Both the position numbers and the translations under genes were made by a program. Under the pieces are notes generated by a model. The model worked only from the letters and a program-made list of their open reading frames with translations, made no database searches and was not told the origin of the DNA. DNA of 64,000 nucleotides from Bacillus amyloliquefaciens DSM 7 = ATCC 23350 (GTDB lineage Bacteria; Bacillota; Bacilli; Bacillales; Bacillaceae). The first letter of the stretch is position 1, and every line of letters starts with the position of its first letter. The stretch covers positions 1,421,001-1,485,000 of the forward strand of contig NC_014551.1 of the NCBI RefSeq assembly GCF_000196735.1. The letters run 5' to 3'. Below, one piece after another: positions 35,733-44,438 of this stretch.

Positions 35733-36392
35733 ATGAAAAAAGAAAAAGCGGTTGTGGTGTTCAGCGGAGGCCAAGACAGCACGACTTGTTTATTATGGGC
35801 TTTGCAAAACTTTGAAGAAGTAGAAACCGTTACATTCCATTACAATCAGCGTCATCAAGAAGAAATTGATGTGGCAAAATCGATTGCCGAAAAACTCGGT
35901 GTCAAAAATCATCTGCTTGATATGTCTCTTTTAAATCAGCTTGCGCCAAACGCGCTGACACGGGATGATATCGAAATTGAAGCGAAGGACGGGGAATTGC
36001 CGACAACGTTTGTGCCGGGACGCAACCTCGTGTTCTTATCGTTTGCTTCCATTCTTGCGTATCAAATCGGCGCGCGCCACATCATTACCGGTGTTTGCGA
36101 GACTGATTTCAGCGGCTACCCGGACTGCCGTGACGAGTTTGTCAAGTCCTGCAATGTCACCGTCAACTTGGCGATGGAAAAGCCGTTTGTCATTCATACG
36201 CCGCTTATGTGGCTGAACAAAGCGGAAACTTGGAAGCTTGCTGATGAGCTCGGCGCGCTTGATTTTGTAAAGAATAACACACTGACTTGCTATAACGGCA
36301 TCATTGCGGACGGATGCGGCGAATGCCCGGCATGTCTGCTCCGCAATAAAGGATATGATGAATATATGAAAATGAAAGGAGAGCGGAATTAA
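35733..36392 (+). CDS. queC: 7-cyano-7-deazaguanine synthase QueC
   Basis: QueC makes preQ0 from 7-carboxy-7-deazaguanine with ATP and ammonia. The 219-residue protein has the PP-loop SGGQDSTT near the start and a C-terminal zinc site of four cysteines, [19 protein letters not shown]. The ATG at 35733 follows AAGGGAGAG. First gene of queCDEF, downstream of the preQ1 riboswitch. Confidence 0.96.
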   Translation: MKKEKAVVVFSGGQDSTTCLLWALQNFEEVETVTFHYNQRHQEEIDVAKSIAEKLGVKNHLLDMSLLNQLAPNALTRDDIEIEAKDGELPTTFVPGRNLVFLSFASILAYQIGARHIITGVCETDFSGYPDCRDEFVKSCNVTVNLAMEKPFVIHTPLMWLNKAETWKLADELGALDFVKNNTLTCYNGIIADGCGECPACLLRNKGYDEYMKMKGERN

Positions 36393-36833
36393 TTGCTTTC
36401 TCAAATTTACCCGCAGGTTCAGCATCCTTATTCGTTTGAGTTGAATAAGGACATGCACATTTCAGCCGCGCACTTTATTCCCCGTGAAAGCGCCGGAGCG
36501 TGCAGCAGAGTCCACGGGCACACATATACCGTAAATATTACCGTCGCAGGTGATGAACTGGATGATTCAGGCTTTCTCGTGAATTTCAGCGTGCTGAAGA
36601 AATTGGTGCACGGCGCTTATGACCACACATTGATGAATGACCATGATGAATTTTCTGATGATGACAGATACTCGCTTCCGACAACTGAAGTCGTGGCCAA
36701 AACGATTTACGATAAGGTTCAGTCCTACCTTGAAACACTGGAGAATCAGCCGGTCTGCGTCCAGATTTTTGTCAGGGAAACCCCGACGAGCTATTGCGTA
36801 TACCGCCCGAAAAAAGGTGATATGAATGGCTAA
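36393..36833 (+). CDS. queD: 6-carboxytetrahydropterin synthase QueD
   Basis: QueD converts dihydroneopterin triphosphate to 6-carboxytetrahydropterin. The 146-residue protein has the zinc ligands in AAHFIP and RVHGHTY, and the C-terminal VRETPTS segment. The start is TTG immediately after the queC stop, 10 nt after AAGGAGAG, suggesting coupled translation. Confidence 0.93.
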   Translation: MLSQIYPQVQHPYSFELNKDMHISAAHFIPRESAGACSRVHGHTYTVNITVAGDELDDSGFLVNFSVLKKLVHGAYDHTLMNDHDEFSDDDRYSLPTTEVVAKTIYDKVQSYLETLENQPVCVQIFVRETPTSYCVYRPKKGDMNG

Positions 36834-37557
36834 AGGAATCCCGGTATTAGAAATTTTCGGACCGACGATACAAGGGGAGGGCATGGTCATCGGCCAGAAA
36901 ACCATGTTCGTCCGCACGGCTGGCTGCGACTACTCCTGCAGCTGGTGCGACTCTGCTTTTACATGGGACGGCTCAGCCAAAAAAGATATCCGCTGGATGA
37001 CGGCGGAAGACATTTACCGCGAGCTGAGAGAAATCGGCGGAGACGCCTTTTCCCATGTCACCATCTCAGGAGGAAACCCGGCGCTGTTAAAGCAGCTTGA
37101 CGCGCTGATTCTGCTGTTGAAAGACCACGGTGTGCGCGCCGCTTTAGAAACGCAGGGAACGGTCTATCAGGATTGGTTTACCATGATTAACGATCTGACC
37201 ATTTCACCGAAGCCGCCAAGCTCGGGAATGACAACCGATTTTGCAAAGCTTGATCATATTGTGTCTTCGCTTGATGCGGCAGAAAGGCTCAGCGCGGTCA
37301 GCTTAAAAGTCGTTATTTTTAATGATGAAGATCTGCAATTCGCGAAAACCGTGCATAAGCGGTATCCGAATATCCCGTTTTATCTTCAGGTCGGTAACGA
37401 TAACGTCCATACGACGGACGATCAGGCATTAATTGCGCATCTGCTCGGAAAGTATGAAAAACTCGTTGATAAGGTTTCTGCCGATGCCGATCTGAATCTC
37501 GTCAGAGTCCTGCCTCAGCTGCACACACTGCTCTGGGGCAATAAACGGGGAGTTTAA
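36826..37557 (+). CDS. queE: 7-carboxy-7-deazaguanine synthase QueE (radical SAM)
   Basis: QueE rearranges 6-carboxytetrahydropterin to 7-carboxy-7-deazaguanine. The 243-residue protein has the radical-SAM cysteines C34, C38 and C41 (CDYSCSWC), the SAM-binding ISGGNPAL and LETQGT. It overlaps the queD end by 8 nt. Confidence 0.95.
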   Translation: MAKGIPVLEIFGPTIQGEGMVIGQKTMFVRTAGCDYSCSWCDSAFTWDGSAKKDIRWMTAEDIYRELREIGGDAFSHVTISGGNPALLKQLDALILLLKDHGVRAALETQGTVYQDWFTMINDLTISPKPPSSGMTTDFAKLDHIVSSLDAAERLSAVSLKVVIFNDEDLQFAKTVHKRYPNIPFYLQVGNDNVHTTDDQALIAHLLGKYEKLVDKVSADADLNLVRVLPQLHTLLWGNKRGV

Positions 37558-37575
37558 TAGAAAGGGAGAATTTAC

Positions 37576-38070
37576 ATGACCAGAAAAGAATCAGAATTAG
37601 AAGGAGTTACGCTCCTGGGGAATCAAGGGACAAACTATTTATTTGAATATGCGCCGGAGGTTTTGGAATCATTTCCGAATAAACATGTGAACCGTGATTA
37701 TTTCGTTAAATTCAACTGTCCGGAATTTACGTCGCTTTGCCCGAAAACGGGACAGCCGGACTTTGCAACCATCTATATCAGCTATATTCCTGACGAAAAA
37801 ATGGTGGAAAGCAAATCGTTAAAGCTGTATCTTTTCAGCTTCCGCAACCACGGAGATTTCCACGAGGACTGCATGAACATCATCATGAATGACTTGATCG
37901 AATTAATGGACCCCCGTTACATTGAAGTGTGGGGCAAATTCACGCCAAGAGGCGGAATCTCCATTGATCCGTATACAAACTACGGCAGACCGGGAACAAA
38001 ATATGAAAAAATGGCCGAACATCGGATGATGAATCATGATATGTACCCGGAGACGATTGATAACCGTTAA
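37576..38070 (+). CDS. queF: NADPH-dependent 7-cyano-7-deazaguanine reductase QueF
   Basis: QueF reduces the nitrile of preQ0 to preQ1. The 164-residue single-domain (YkvM-type) enzyme has catalytic C55 and D62 in [11 protein letters not shown] and the QueF motif [16 protein letters not shown] precedes the ATG. It completes the GTP-to-preQ1 set apart from FolE. Confidence 0.96.
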   Translation: MTRKESELEGVTLLGNQGTNYLFEYAPEVLESFPNKHVNRDYFVKFNCPEFTSLCPKTGQPDFATIYISYIPDEKMVESKSLKLYLFSFRNHGDFHEDCMNIIMNDLIELMDPRYIEVWGKFTPRGGISIDPYTNYGRPGTKYEKMAEHRMMNHDMYPETIDNR

Positions 38071-38107
38071 TTTACGAGACGGATACGGACTCGGGGCGTA
38101 ACCTAAA

Positions 38108-38139
38108 ACCCCCGCCTTTTAGGGCGGGGGTATTTTTTT
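38108..38139 (+). terminator. queCDEF terminator
   Basis: ACCCCCGCC pairs with GGCGGGGGT over a 6-nt loop, then seven T. Confidence 0.93.
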
Positions 38140-38377
38140 GTCTGCAAAACGTTACGGGAAAAGTCTGAAGGGAAGAAAAAAGACGAGTAAACCCGGGGGG
38201 AGTGTACTCGCCGCTTCATTACGTGACGGGTGCTGGATGGCAGCTCGTCTGTTTTATCATAAAATAGGGAACATACGTTTGTAAAGGCCTGCGCCGTTTT
38301 TTTCCATGCGGAGCGGATCAATTGTGAATAAATGATCAGAATGATAGCATGTCCTGTAAAAAGAAGGAGTGTTTTTC
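38140..38377. other. Intergenic region with a long-range inverted repeat
   Basis: No gene is supported here. AGACGAG (38181-38187) and CTCGTCT (38244-38250) enclose a G-rich 56-nt interior; read on the minus strand the stem is followed by six T. B. subtilis has ykvN-ykvQ at this place, absent here. A weak promoter (TTGTGA 38322, TAGCAT 38345) may serve ykvR. Confidence 0.5.
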
Positions 38378-38653
38378 ATGGAGCTGTTAGAGTTGAACGG
38401 TGTAAGGCTTAAGATGTATGACTGTAAAGAAAGTGCGGGCAAAAACGGCCGCGTTATCTCATTTATATTGAAGGTGACCTCTGAAACGTATCATGATATT
38501 GCCGTCCTTTTGTATGAAAAAACTTTTGAAATCAAGGTGCCAAAGCGGGGGCTTGATTTCCGCGGCAAAATAACCAACTACTATACATCCGTCACAAATC
38601 TTTACAATAAAGACGAGACCGGAGATTTTTTTGTTGAAATGACTGAGATCTGA
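38378..38653 (+). CDS. ykvR: DUF3219 family protein YkvR
   Basis: A 91-residue soluble protein matching YkvR; function unknown. It looks like a small beta-rich domain (RVISFILKVTSETYHDIAVLLYEKTFEIKVP). AAGAAGGAG precedes the ATG at 38378; a longer reading from 38369 skips that spacing. Monocistronic, with a bidirectional terminator. Confidence 0.82.
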   Translation: MELLELNGVRLKMYDCKESAGKNGRVISFILKVTSETYHDIAVLLYEKTFEIKVPKRGLDFRGKITNYYTSVTNLYNKDETGDFFVEMTEI

Positions 38654-38663
38654 ATTCATTTGA

Positions 38664-38687
38664 AAAAGCTGCCGGGCGGCAGCTTTT
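38664..38687. terminator. Bidirectional terminator, ykvR / ykvS
   Basis: AAAAGCTGCC pairs with GGCAGCTTTT over a 4-nt loop. Confidence 0.8.
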
Positions 38688-38726
38688 GTACGGGATATGT
38701 AAATGGTTCGGATGGTTTGGTGGGGC

Positions 38727-38912
38727 TTAATAGGAGTCTTTGATGATTTTGTAATTCTTATGGTTGACGACAGTGAGGGAATCTAATTCAAGATCACGAT
38801 AATTATCCATGATGGTTACATCAACGATGACGGAGTTTTCATTTACCTTTTCAACGATACCGGTTAATCCGTTTTTAAATTCAATGACGTTTCCAACCTT
38901 AGCAATTTTCAC
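38727..38912 (-). CDS. ykvS: DUF2187 family small protein YkvS
   Basis: A 61-residue KOW/SH3-like protein matching YkvS: KIAKVGNVIEFKNGLTGIVEKVNENSVIVDVTIM. Function unknown. The start is GTG, 8 nt after AAGGAGAG on the minus strand; the much longer ORF upstream has no support. Confidence 0.83.
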   Translation of the reverse strand: MKIAKVGNVIEFKNGLTGIVEKVNENSVIVDVTIMDNYRDLELDSLTVVNHKNYKIIKDSY

Positions 38913-39075
38913 GAGCTTCCTCTCCTTTATCATAAATCCTGTTTGAAAATATTTTGCAGTATTTTCTTTAAGAAGTAAAGCGATATGGGTATCAGCCCGC
39001 TCAATCATTGTCCCGGCGGGGGAAAGATGGTATATTGATTTTCGGGAAAAAGCCGAGAAAAGGGGGGTGTGTTTG

Positions 39076-39270
39076 TTGCTGCCTGAGGAAATATCAGAAC
39101 GTATCAACCAAATACGCACCGGTGAAGTCAAAGAATTCAGGGTGCAGAAAGAACATTTTCTTGCATTTCGAGCGGTTTTGTCGAAGCAGGAAGATTTTAA
39201 GCATTTCCGCGGTATTGCCCAGCAGGGCGGAGATGTTGTTTTCCAGTATTTAGAACAGCCAAGAAGCTGA
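39076..39270 (+). CDS. Small hypothetical protein (64 residues)
   Basis: The product [34 protein letters not shown] is a small soluble helix-rich protein with no signal or membrane segment. AAGGGGGG ends 8-9 nt before TTG at 39076, my choice; TTG 39073 and GTG 39067 are alternatives. B. subtilis has a similar short gene near ykvS (ykzS, as I recall), but I am not certain of the match. Confidence 0.65.
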   Translation: MLPEEISERINQIRTGEVKEFRVQKEHFLAFRAVLSKQEDFKHFRGIAQQGGDVVFQYLEQPRS

Positions 39271-39273
39271 CGG

Positions 39274-39300
39274 CTCCTCGCACATGAGGAGTCTTTTTTT
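39274..39300 (+). terminator. Terminator after the 64-residue gene
   Basis: CTCCTC pairs with GAGGAG, followed by TCTTTTTTT. Confidence 0.8.
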
Positions 39301-39335
39301 GATTTCGGTGTTTCATTTCATCCTGCTGTAACAGA

Positions 39336-39352
39336 TGTAAACAAAATGTAAA
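39336..39352 (+). promoter_or_regulatory. WalR box upstream of ykvT
   Basis: TGTAAA-N5-TGTAAA is an exact match to TGTWAH-N5-TGTWAH, about 190 bp before ykvT. A further TGTAAC lies at 39327. Confidence 0.6.
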
Positions 39353-39543
39353 ATCCCTCCGATGGATACTTTTACTGCTATTTGGTTAATGTTGTGAGAA
39401 TGACGGCCGTTTTCCTTCCAATAACAAGGATGTTAACGAACTTCTTCCATCATAAAAGCTGATTGGGAGCGCTGGAAAATCTTTAACCGTGAATTTGCGT
39501 ACAGCTCTTGTTAAGGTAGTGAAGTATTTAAGGAGGAAATCGT

Positions 39544-40167
39544 ATGACGACAAAATTTGCTGCCTTGGCTGTCTTTTTTCTTTGTTTTATGCCTGCAACA
39601 AAAATTGAACATACAGAAGCTCTGTTTACTTTAGCGAAGAAGCCAAAGCAAGAATCCAGCACACTGGTTGCTGATTTAAATAGAAAAGGTTCGGTTCCGA
39701 AGCTTTCAAAAACTGATCAGAAGCATTCTATCCATCCGATAAAGCTGTCATCTCATCTGGAGAAGAAAGCCAAACCGGAGGAGACGGCTTATCAGCCCCC
39801 GAAAAAGACGTATTCCCGTGCTGACAGAGAACTTCTGTCACGTCTCGTTCACGCGGAAGCGAAAGGTGAGTCTTATAAAGGGAAGGTTGCGGTAGCCAGC
39901 GTAGTGCTGAACCGGACTGAAAAGAACGGCTTCCCGGATACCATTCGGGGTGTGATCTATCAAAGGAATGCATTTGAGCCGGTAGCAAACGGAAGCATTA
40001 ATCAAAAGCCGGATAAGGATTCCATTGTCGCCGCAAATGAGGCGCTTGACCATCCGGGCAGAGAAACGAGCGCATTGTTTTTCTACAATCCGAAAACGGC
40101 GTCTGACAACTGGATCCGTTCCCGAAAAATTATCGAACGGATCGGCAGACACGTATTTGCTATGTAA
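39544..40167 (+). CDS. ykvT: Secreted cell-wall hydrolase YkvT (SleB/CwlJ catalytic domain)
   Basis: A 207-residue exported peptidoglycan hydrolase. Residues 1-25 are a signal peptide, followed by a basic linker (about 30-98) and a Hydrolase_2 domain: [28 protein letters not shown] holds the catalytic glutamate (HAEA), and [16 protein letters not shown] complete the lytic-transglycosylase-like fold. AAGGAGGAAATCGT precedes the ATG. It lacks a LysM or other binding domain. The upstream WalR box suggests vegetative wall turnover rather than germination. Confidence 0.88.
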   Translation: MTTKFAALAVFFLCFMPATKIEHTEALFTLAKKPKQESSTLVADLNRKGSVPKLSKTDQKHSIHPIKLSSHLEKKAKPEETAYQPPKKTYSRADRELLSRLVHAEAKGESYKGKVAVASVVLNRTEKNGFPDTIRGVIYQRNAFEPVANGSINQKPDKDSIVAANEALDHPGRETSALFFYNPKTASDNWIRSRKIIERIGRHVFAM

Positions 40168-40205
40168 GCATAGCGGGATCAAATATCCCGGCTATGCTTT
40201 TTTCA
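40167..40205 (+). terminator. ykvT terminator
   Basis: AGCATAGCGGGAT pairs with ATCCCGGCTATGCT over a 4-nt loop (one bulged base), then six T. Confidence 0.9.
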
Positions 40206-40220
40206 ATTTTAAGAAATCGA

Positions 40221-40249
40221 AAATATTTTCAGAACTTGTCTCATATGAT
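40221..40249 (+). promoter_or_regulatory. Sigma-E promoter of ykvU
   Basis: AAATATT (40221-40227), 14 bp, CATATGAT (40242-40249): close to KMATATT-N14-CATACANT, 32 bp before the start. Confidence 0.7.
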
Positions 40250-40280
40250 GATGGAAGAACGAGAGACAAGGAGAGACACC

Positions 40281-41621
40281 ATGAATCGATTTGTGAAAGG
40301 GATCATTCTTTTATCCATTGCCGCCTTTTTCGCTGAATGTCTGGAATTTGTCGTGAATATGATACTGGCGCGGGAGCTTGGCGAGCATGGGATGGGGCTT
40401 TACATGAGCATTCTGCCCACCATTTTTTTAATTATCGTGATCGCCAGTCTGGAGCTTCCGATCTCCATTTCAAAATTCATCGCGGAATCCAATCAGAAGC
40501 TGCATGAAAGCATGCTGCGGCATGCCTTCAGAATGACCGCCGTATTTACCGCGTTTTCAACCGCGGCCGCAAGCATCGCGCTGCCGTTCATTCCTGTATT
40601 CGATACGTATCACCCTTTTATCAAAGGGATTGTCATCGGACTGATCCCCGTCGTCGCTTTTACATCCATCGCCAGAGGCTATTTTATGGGTGTGCAGCAA
40701 ATGGGGAAAATCGCGGTTGCGAATGTATTGAAAAAAATCATTCAAGTGCTTTGTCTGTTTATCTTTTTTCAATGGTACTCGTTTGAAATTGATATGGCCG
40801 TGCTCATTTCATTATTTGTGCTGGTCGCAAGCGATGTCGTGGTGTTCGTTTACTTGTATACGCAGTTTATTTTAGCGCGGAGGACGCTTTCCGGCCATCA
40901 GCATATTCACCTGCGCGGCAAGGATGTGAGGAAACGCCTTCTGGCCGTATCCATTCCGACAACGGGACTTCGTATTTTTCACGCGGTGACAAACGCCATT
41001 GAACCCTTCTTAGTAAAAGGAGCGCTGCTGGCGTCGGGGGCAGCCGGGACCGCTGCGATTGATCAATACGGCATGCTTGCCGGTGTAGCGGTGACGATCG
41101 GTTCGTTTCCCGCATTTATCGCTCATTCGCTGATGGTTGTTATGATTCCGAGCATTTCAGAAGCGTACGCGCTGTCTCAATATGATATTGTACTGAAACG
41201 CCTGAGACAATCGATTTTTATTACATTCGGCTACGGCATTCCGGCTGTCTGGATTATGTTTCAGTTCGCGGCCCCGCTGACCCATTTGTTTTTTCAGTCT
41301 CCGGAAGCGCAGTATTATTTGCAGCTTTTGTGGCCGTATTTTCTTTTTCATCTGTTCGTGATGCCGCTTCAGGCCTGTCTGATCGGCATCGGCCATGTAA
41401 AGACGGCGTTTTATCATAATGTATGGAGCCATATCGTGGCGCTTTCGATGATGTATGTGCTCGGTTCTATGCCGGAATTGCAAATGCTCGGCATTATACT
41501 CGGCATGAATACCGGCATGATTCTTCTGACAAGTTTACATTACGCGACAATCTGCAAAGACCTCGGTGTCTCCGTGTTTCTGACGGGAGGCGGAAGAACA
41601 GCGCCCCGGATTGAAGGCTGA
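40281..41621 (+). CDS. ykvU: MOP/MATE-type flippase YkvU (SpoVB-like)
   Basis: A 446-residue membrane protein with about 12-14 helices of the polysaccharide/lipid flippase family (MVF/SpoVB), matching YkvU. It starts at ATG 40281 after AAGGAGAG; a longer in-frame reading from 40194 covers the promoter and is rejected. Motifs include RELGEHGMGLYMSILPT and SRGY-like ARGYFMGVQQM. The sigma-E promoter points to the mother cell and to spore envelope assembly. stoA lies just downstream. Confidence 0.88.
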   Translation: MNRFVKGIILLSIAAFFAECLEFVVNMILARELGEHGMGLYMSILPTIFLIIVIASLELPISISKFIAESNQKLHESMLRHAFRMTAVFTAFSTAAASIALPFIPVFDTYHPFIKGIVIGLIPVVAFTSIARGYFMGVQQMGKIAVANVLKKIIQVLCLFIFFQWYSFEIDMAVLISLFVLVASDVVVFVYLYTQFILARRTLSGHQHIHLRGKDVRKRLLAVSIPTTGLRIFHAVTNAIEPFLVKGALLASGAAGTAAIDQYGMLAGVAVTIGSFPAFIAHSLMVVMIPSISEAYALSQYDIVLKRLRQSIFITFGYGIPAVWIMFQFAAPLTHLFFQSPEAQYYLQLLWPYFLFHLFVMPLQACLIGIGHVKTAFYHNVWSHIVALSMMYVLGSMPELQMLGIILGMNTGMILLTSLHYATICKDLGVSVFLTGGGRTAPRIEG

Positions 41622-41674
41622 TACATTTCGATAAGGAAGGGCAAGCTATCCGAAACGCATGAAAGGAAGATCGT

Positions 41675-42169
41675 ATGCATAAAACCCGCCTTATTGTATG
41701 TGCAGTCCTTTTGATAGCTGCAGCCGTCTGGATGCCTGAAGCGAAAGCCTCATCAGAAAAACGGGCAATTCCCGCTGTGTTTTTGATGAAGACGATTGAA
41801 GGAGACGAGATATCGATCCCGGATAAAGGGCAGAAAACAATTTTGCATTTTTGGACATCGTGGTGTCCGTCTTGCAAAAAAGAACTGCCTCAGTTCCAAA
41901 CGTACTATGAACAGAGTCAGTCCGATGATGTAAGACTTGTAACGGTAAATCTGATGAATGCCGAGCGAAACAAAGATACCGTTCAAAACTTTGTCAATCA
42001 GCACCATCTCACATTCCCGATTGTTCTTGACTCTAAAGGCGAGCTCATGAAGGAATACAATGTGATGACGATTCCCACGTCATTTCTGTTGAATGAAAAA
42101 GGGGAAATCGAAAAAAAGATCGTCGGTCCGATGACCGCATCACAATTAAAAGAATGGTCTGAGAAATAA
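41675..42169 (+). CDS. stoA: Spore thiol-disulfide oxidoreductase StoA
   Basis: StoA (YkvV, SpoIVH) reduces disulfides outside the forespore membrane during cortex synthesis. The 164-residue protein has an N-terminal signal/anchor helix (5-24) and a TlpA/ResA-like thioredoxin domain with active site WCPSC (C64, C67) and cis-Pro in MTIPTSFL. AAAGGAAG precedes the ATG. It follows ykvU by 53 bp; the two may be cotranscribed in part, although the known gene is forespore-expressed. Confidence 0.93.
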   Translation: MHKTRLIVCAVLLIAAAVWMPEAKASSEKRAIPAVFLMKTIEGDEISIPDKGQKTILHFWTSWCPSCKKELPQFQTYYEQSQSDDVRLVTVNLMNAERNKDTVQNFVNQHHLTFPIVLDSKGELMKEYNVMTIPTSFLLNEKGEIEKKIVGPMTASQLKEWSEK

Positions 42170-42204
42170 AAAGGCGCGGGAGGATTTCCTCCCGGCCTTT
42201 TTTT
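42170..42204 (+). terminator. stoA terminator
   Basis: GCGGGAGGA and TCCTCCCG form the stem core, with AAAAGG/CCTTTT outside and seven T. Confidence 0.9.
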
Positions 42205-42234
42205 GCATATAATGAACAGCTGAAGGAGTGCTAA

Positions 42235-42249
42235 TGATAATTATTATCA
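42235..42249 (+). promoter_or_regulatory. Fur/PerR-type box upstream of zosA
   Basis: TGATAATTATTATCA is a perfect 7-1-7 palindrome. It matches the Fur consensus TGATAATNATTATCA exactly and the PerR consensus TTATAATNATTATAA except for one base in each arm. Confidence 0.75.
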
Positions 42250-42263
42250 AAAAGAAATTAAAA

Positions 42264-42300
42264 CAATTATAATTGAAATCTTCCGCCGGCATGCTATAAT
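42264..42300 (+). promoter_or_regulatory. zosA promoter
   Basis: TTGAAA (42273-42278), 16 bp, TATAAT (42295-42300). The -35 overlaps a 12-bp palindrome CAATTATAATTG (42264-42275). Confidence 0.65.
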
Positions 42301-42331
42301 AAAGAAAACACCGCGATATTACTGTGAAAAT

Positions 42332-42355
42332 GCTGCCTGTTAGGCGGCTGTTTTT
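42332..42355 (+). terminator. Terminator-like hairpin in the zosA leader
   Basis: GCTGCC (42332-42337) pairs with GGCGGC (42343-42348, one G-T), then TGTTTTT. It lies between the promoter and the gene, so it could be an attenuator. Confidence 0.5.
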
Positions 42356-42412
42356 GCTTTTATCGGGGAATTGAAGATGATTTGCGTTCTCAATTAGAGA
42401 GGAGAATTCATA

Positions 42413-44326
42413 ATGAATGAACAAGTGATGTCTCAAGCCCATTCACAACAGCAGATACAAGAAGAACGGTCCGGAAAAAAGTGGCTCCAGCATGCGGAGC
42501 TCATCGCGGCTCTCGTATCCGGCGCCCTCATTCTTGCGGCCTGGTTTTTCACCGAAACAAAAGGCCTGTCCGTCACTTTGTATATCCTTGCCTTCCTGAT
42601 CGGCGGATTTGCAAAAGCGAAAGAGGGCATCGAGGATACACTGGAAACGAAGACGTTAAATGTTGAACTGCTGATGATTTTTGCCGCTGTCGGTTCTGCC
42701 CTTATCGGTTATTGGGCGGAGGGCGCCGTCCTTATTTTTATTTTTTCGTTAAGCGGCGCGCTCGAAACATATACGATGAATAAGAGCAGCCGTGATTTAA
42801 CCTCCCTGATGAAACTGGAGCCGGAGGAAGCGACCTTGATTGCGGATGGACAGGAAAAGCGGGTGCCGGCCGCTGAACTGAAGATCGGAGACATGATCGT
42901 CATTAAGCCGGGCGAACGGGTAGCGGCCGACGGGATTATTGAGTCAGGCGTGACGAGCCTTGATGAATCGGCGCTGACGGGTGAAGCGATGCCGGCGGAA
43001 AAAACACCCGGAGATTCTGTGTTTACAGGAACGGTAAACGGAAACGGCTCCTTAACAGTCCGTGTTACGAAAACAAATGAACAGTCCTTATTCAGAAAAA
43101 TTATCAGACTGGTGGAATCGGCTCAAAACAGTGTGTCACCGGCCCAGGCGTTTATTGAGCGATTCGAAAGTGTCTATGTCAAAGGCGTGCTTTTAGCCGT
43201 GGCTTTGCTTTTATTTGTTCCTCATTTTGCATTAGGATGGAGCTGGAGTGAAACCTTTTACCGGGCGATGGTGTTTATGGTGGTCGCCTCGCCGTGCGCA
43301 CTTGTCGCTTCCATCATGCCCGCTGCGCTTTCCCTTATTTCAAATGGGGCCCGCAACGGATTATTGGTCAAAGGAAGTGTATTTTTAGAGCAGCTGGGAA
43401 GCGTTCGGATGATTGCGTTTGACAAAACCGGCACGGTAACGAAAGGACAGCCGGCAGTCGCGGTTTTCCAAGCGGCAGAACATGTGAATGAAGATGAGAT
43501 CATGCAAGCGGTGTATGCGATTGAAAAGCAATCAAGCCACCCGCTTGCAAAAGCGATAGCTGAATTTGCCGAAAGCCGAGGCGCCGCGCCCGCAGGCCAT
43601 ACTTTAATTGACGAGACGTCCGGATTCGGTGTTCAGGCTGATATAGAAGGAGTTAAATGGATGATCGGAAAAGCGGGATTTGCAGGCGAAGAGGCGGCAG
43701 ACGCTTTTTTGAAAACATCGGGAAAAGAGTTAAAAGGGAAAGGCTTTACGCTTGTTTTCGTTAAGAAAGATGACCGGATAGCAGGCTGCTTTGCTTTAAA
43801 GGATCAAATCCGCCCTGAAGCCAAAGCGGTGATGGCTGAACTTAAATCACTGGGCATTAAAACCGCCATGCTCACAGGCGATCAGCCTGAAACAGCGGCT
43901 GCCATTGCAAAAGAAGCGGGCATGACGACGGTTGTTGCAGATTGTCTGCCCGACCAAAAGGCGGAAGAAGTGAAGAAGCTGAAAGAAACGTACGGTACAA
44001 TCGCCATGGTGGGGGACGGCATTAATAACGCGCCCGCTCTGAAAACCGCTGACGTCGGTATTGCGATGGGCGGAGGGACGGACGTGGCTTTAGAAACCGC
44101 TGACTTGGTCCTCATGAAAAATGACCTTTATAAGCTTGTGAAAATGTGCAGACTCTCACGGAAAATGAACCGGATTATTAAGCAGAATATTGTTTTCTCG
44201 CTTTCGGTCATCTGCCTGCTGATCTGCGCCAACTTTCTGCAGGTGATGGAACTGCCGTTTGGTGTGATCGGTCATGAAGGAAGCACGATTCTGGTCATAC
44301 TGAACGGACTGAGATTATTAAAATAA
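42413..44326 (+). CDS. zosA: P1B-type metal-transporting ATPase ZosA
   Basis: ZosA (YkvW) is a zinc-uptake P-type ATPase in B. subtilis induced by peroxide through PerR. The 637-residue protein has phosphorylation motif DKTGTVTKG (D337), actuator loop LTGEAMP, membrane metal site ASPCALVAS (SPC instead of CPC), the P1B signature SSHPLAKA, and GDGINNAPAL. There is no N-terminal heavy-metal-binding domain, only a short polar leader. A leader of about 110 nt separates gene and promoter. Confidence 0.92.
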   Translation: MNEQVMSQAHSQQQIQEERSGKKWLQHAELIAALVSGALILAAWFFTETKGLSVTLYILAFLIGGFAKAKEGIEDTLETKTLNVELLMIFAAVGSALIGYWAEGAVLIFIFSLSGALETYTMNKSSRDLTSLMKLEPEEATLIADGQEKRVPAAELKIGDMIVIKPGERVAADGIIESGVTSLDESALTGEAMPAEKTPGDSVFTGTVNGNGSLTVRVTKTNEQSLFRKIIRLVESAQNSVSPAQAFIERFESVYVKGVLLAVALLLFVPHFALGWSWSETFYRAMVFMVVASPCALVASIMPAALSLISNGARNGLLVKGSVFLEQLGSVRMIAFDKTGTVTKGQPAVAVFQAAEHVNEDEIMQAVYAIEKQSSHPLAKAIAEFAESRGAAPAGHTLIDETSGFGVQADIEGVKWMIGKAGFAGEEAADAFLKTSGKELKGKGFTLVFVKKDDRIAGCFALKDQIRPEAKAVMAELKSLGIKTAMLTGDQPETAAAIAKEAGMTTVVADCLPDQKAEEVKKLKETYGTIAMVGDGINNAPALKTADVGIAMGGGTDVALETADLVLMKNDLYKLVKMCRLSRKMNRIIKQNIVFSLSVICLLICANFLQVMELPFGVIGHEGSTILVILNGLRLLK

Positions 44327-44330
44327 GCAG

Positions 44331-44360
44331 AACAGCCGCACACCGGGCGGCTGTTTTTTT
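44331..44360 (+). terminator. zosA terminator
   Basis: AACAGCCGC pairs with GCGGCTGTT, then more T. Confidence 0.92.
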
Positions 44361-44438
44361 AATGTTCGTTCACAGCATAAACGCCGGAAAACTGATAGAA
44401 TGAAAAAAGAGTCACATTGGTAAGGAGGAAAAACAAAA

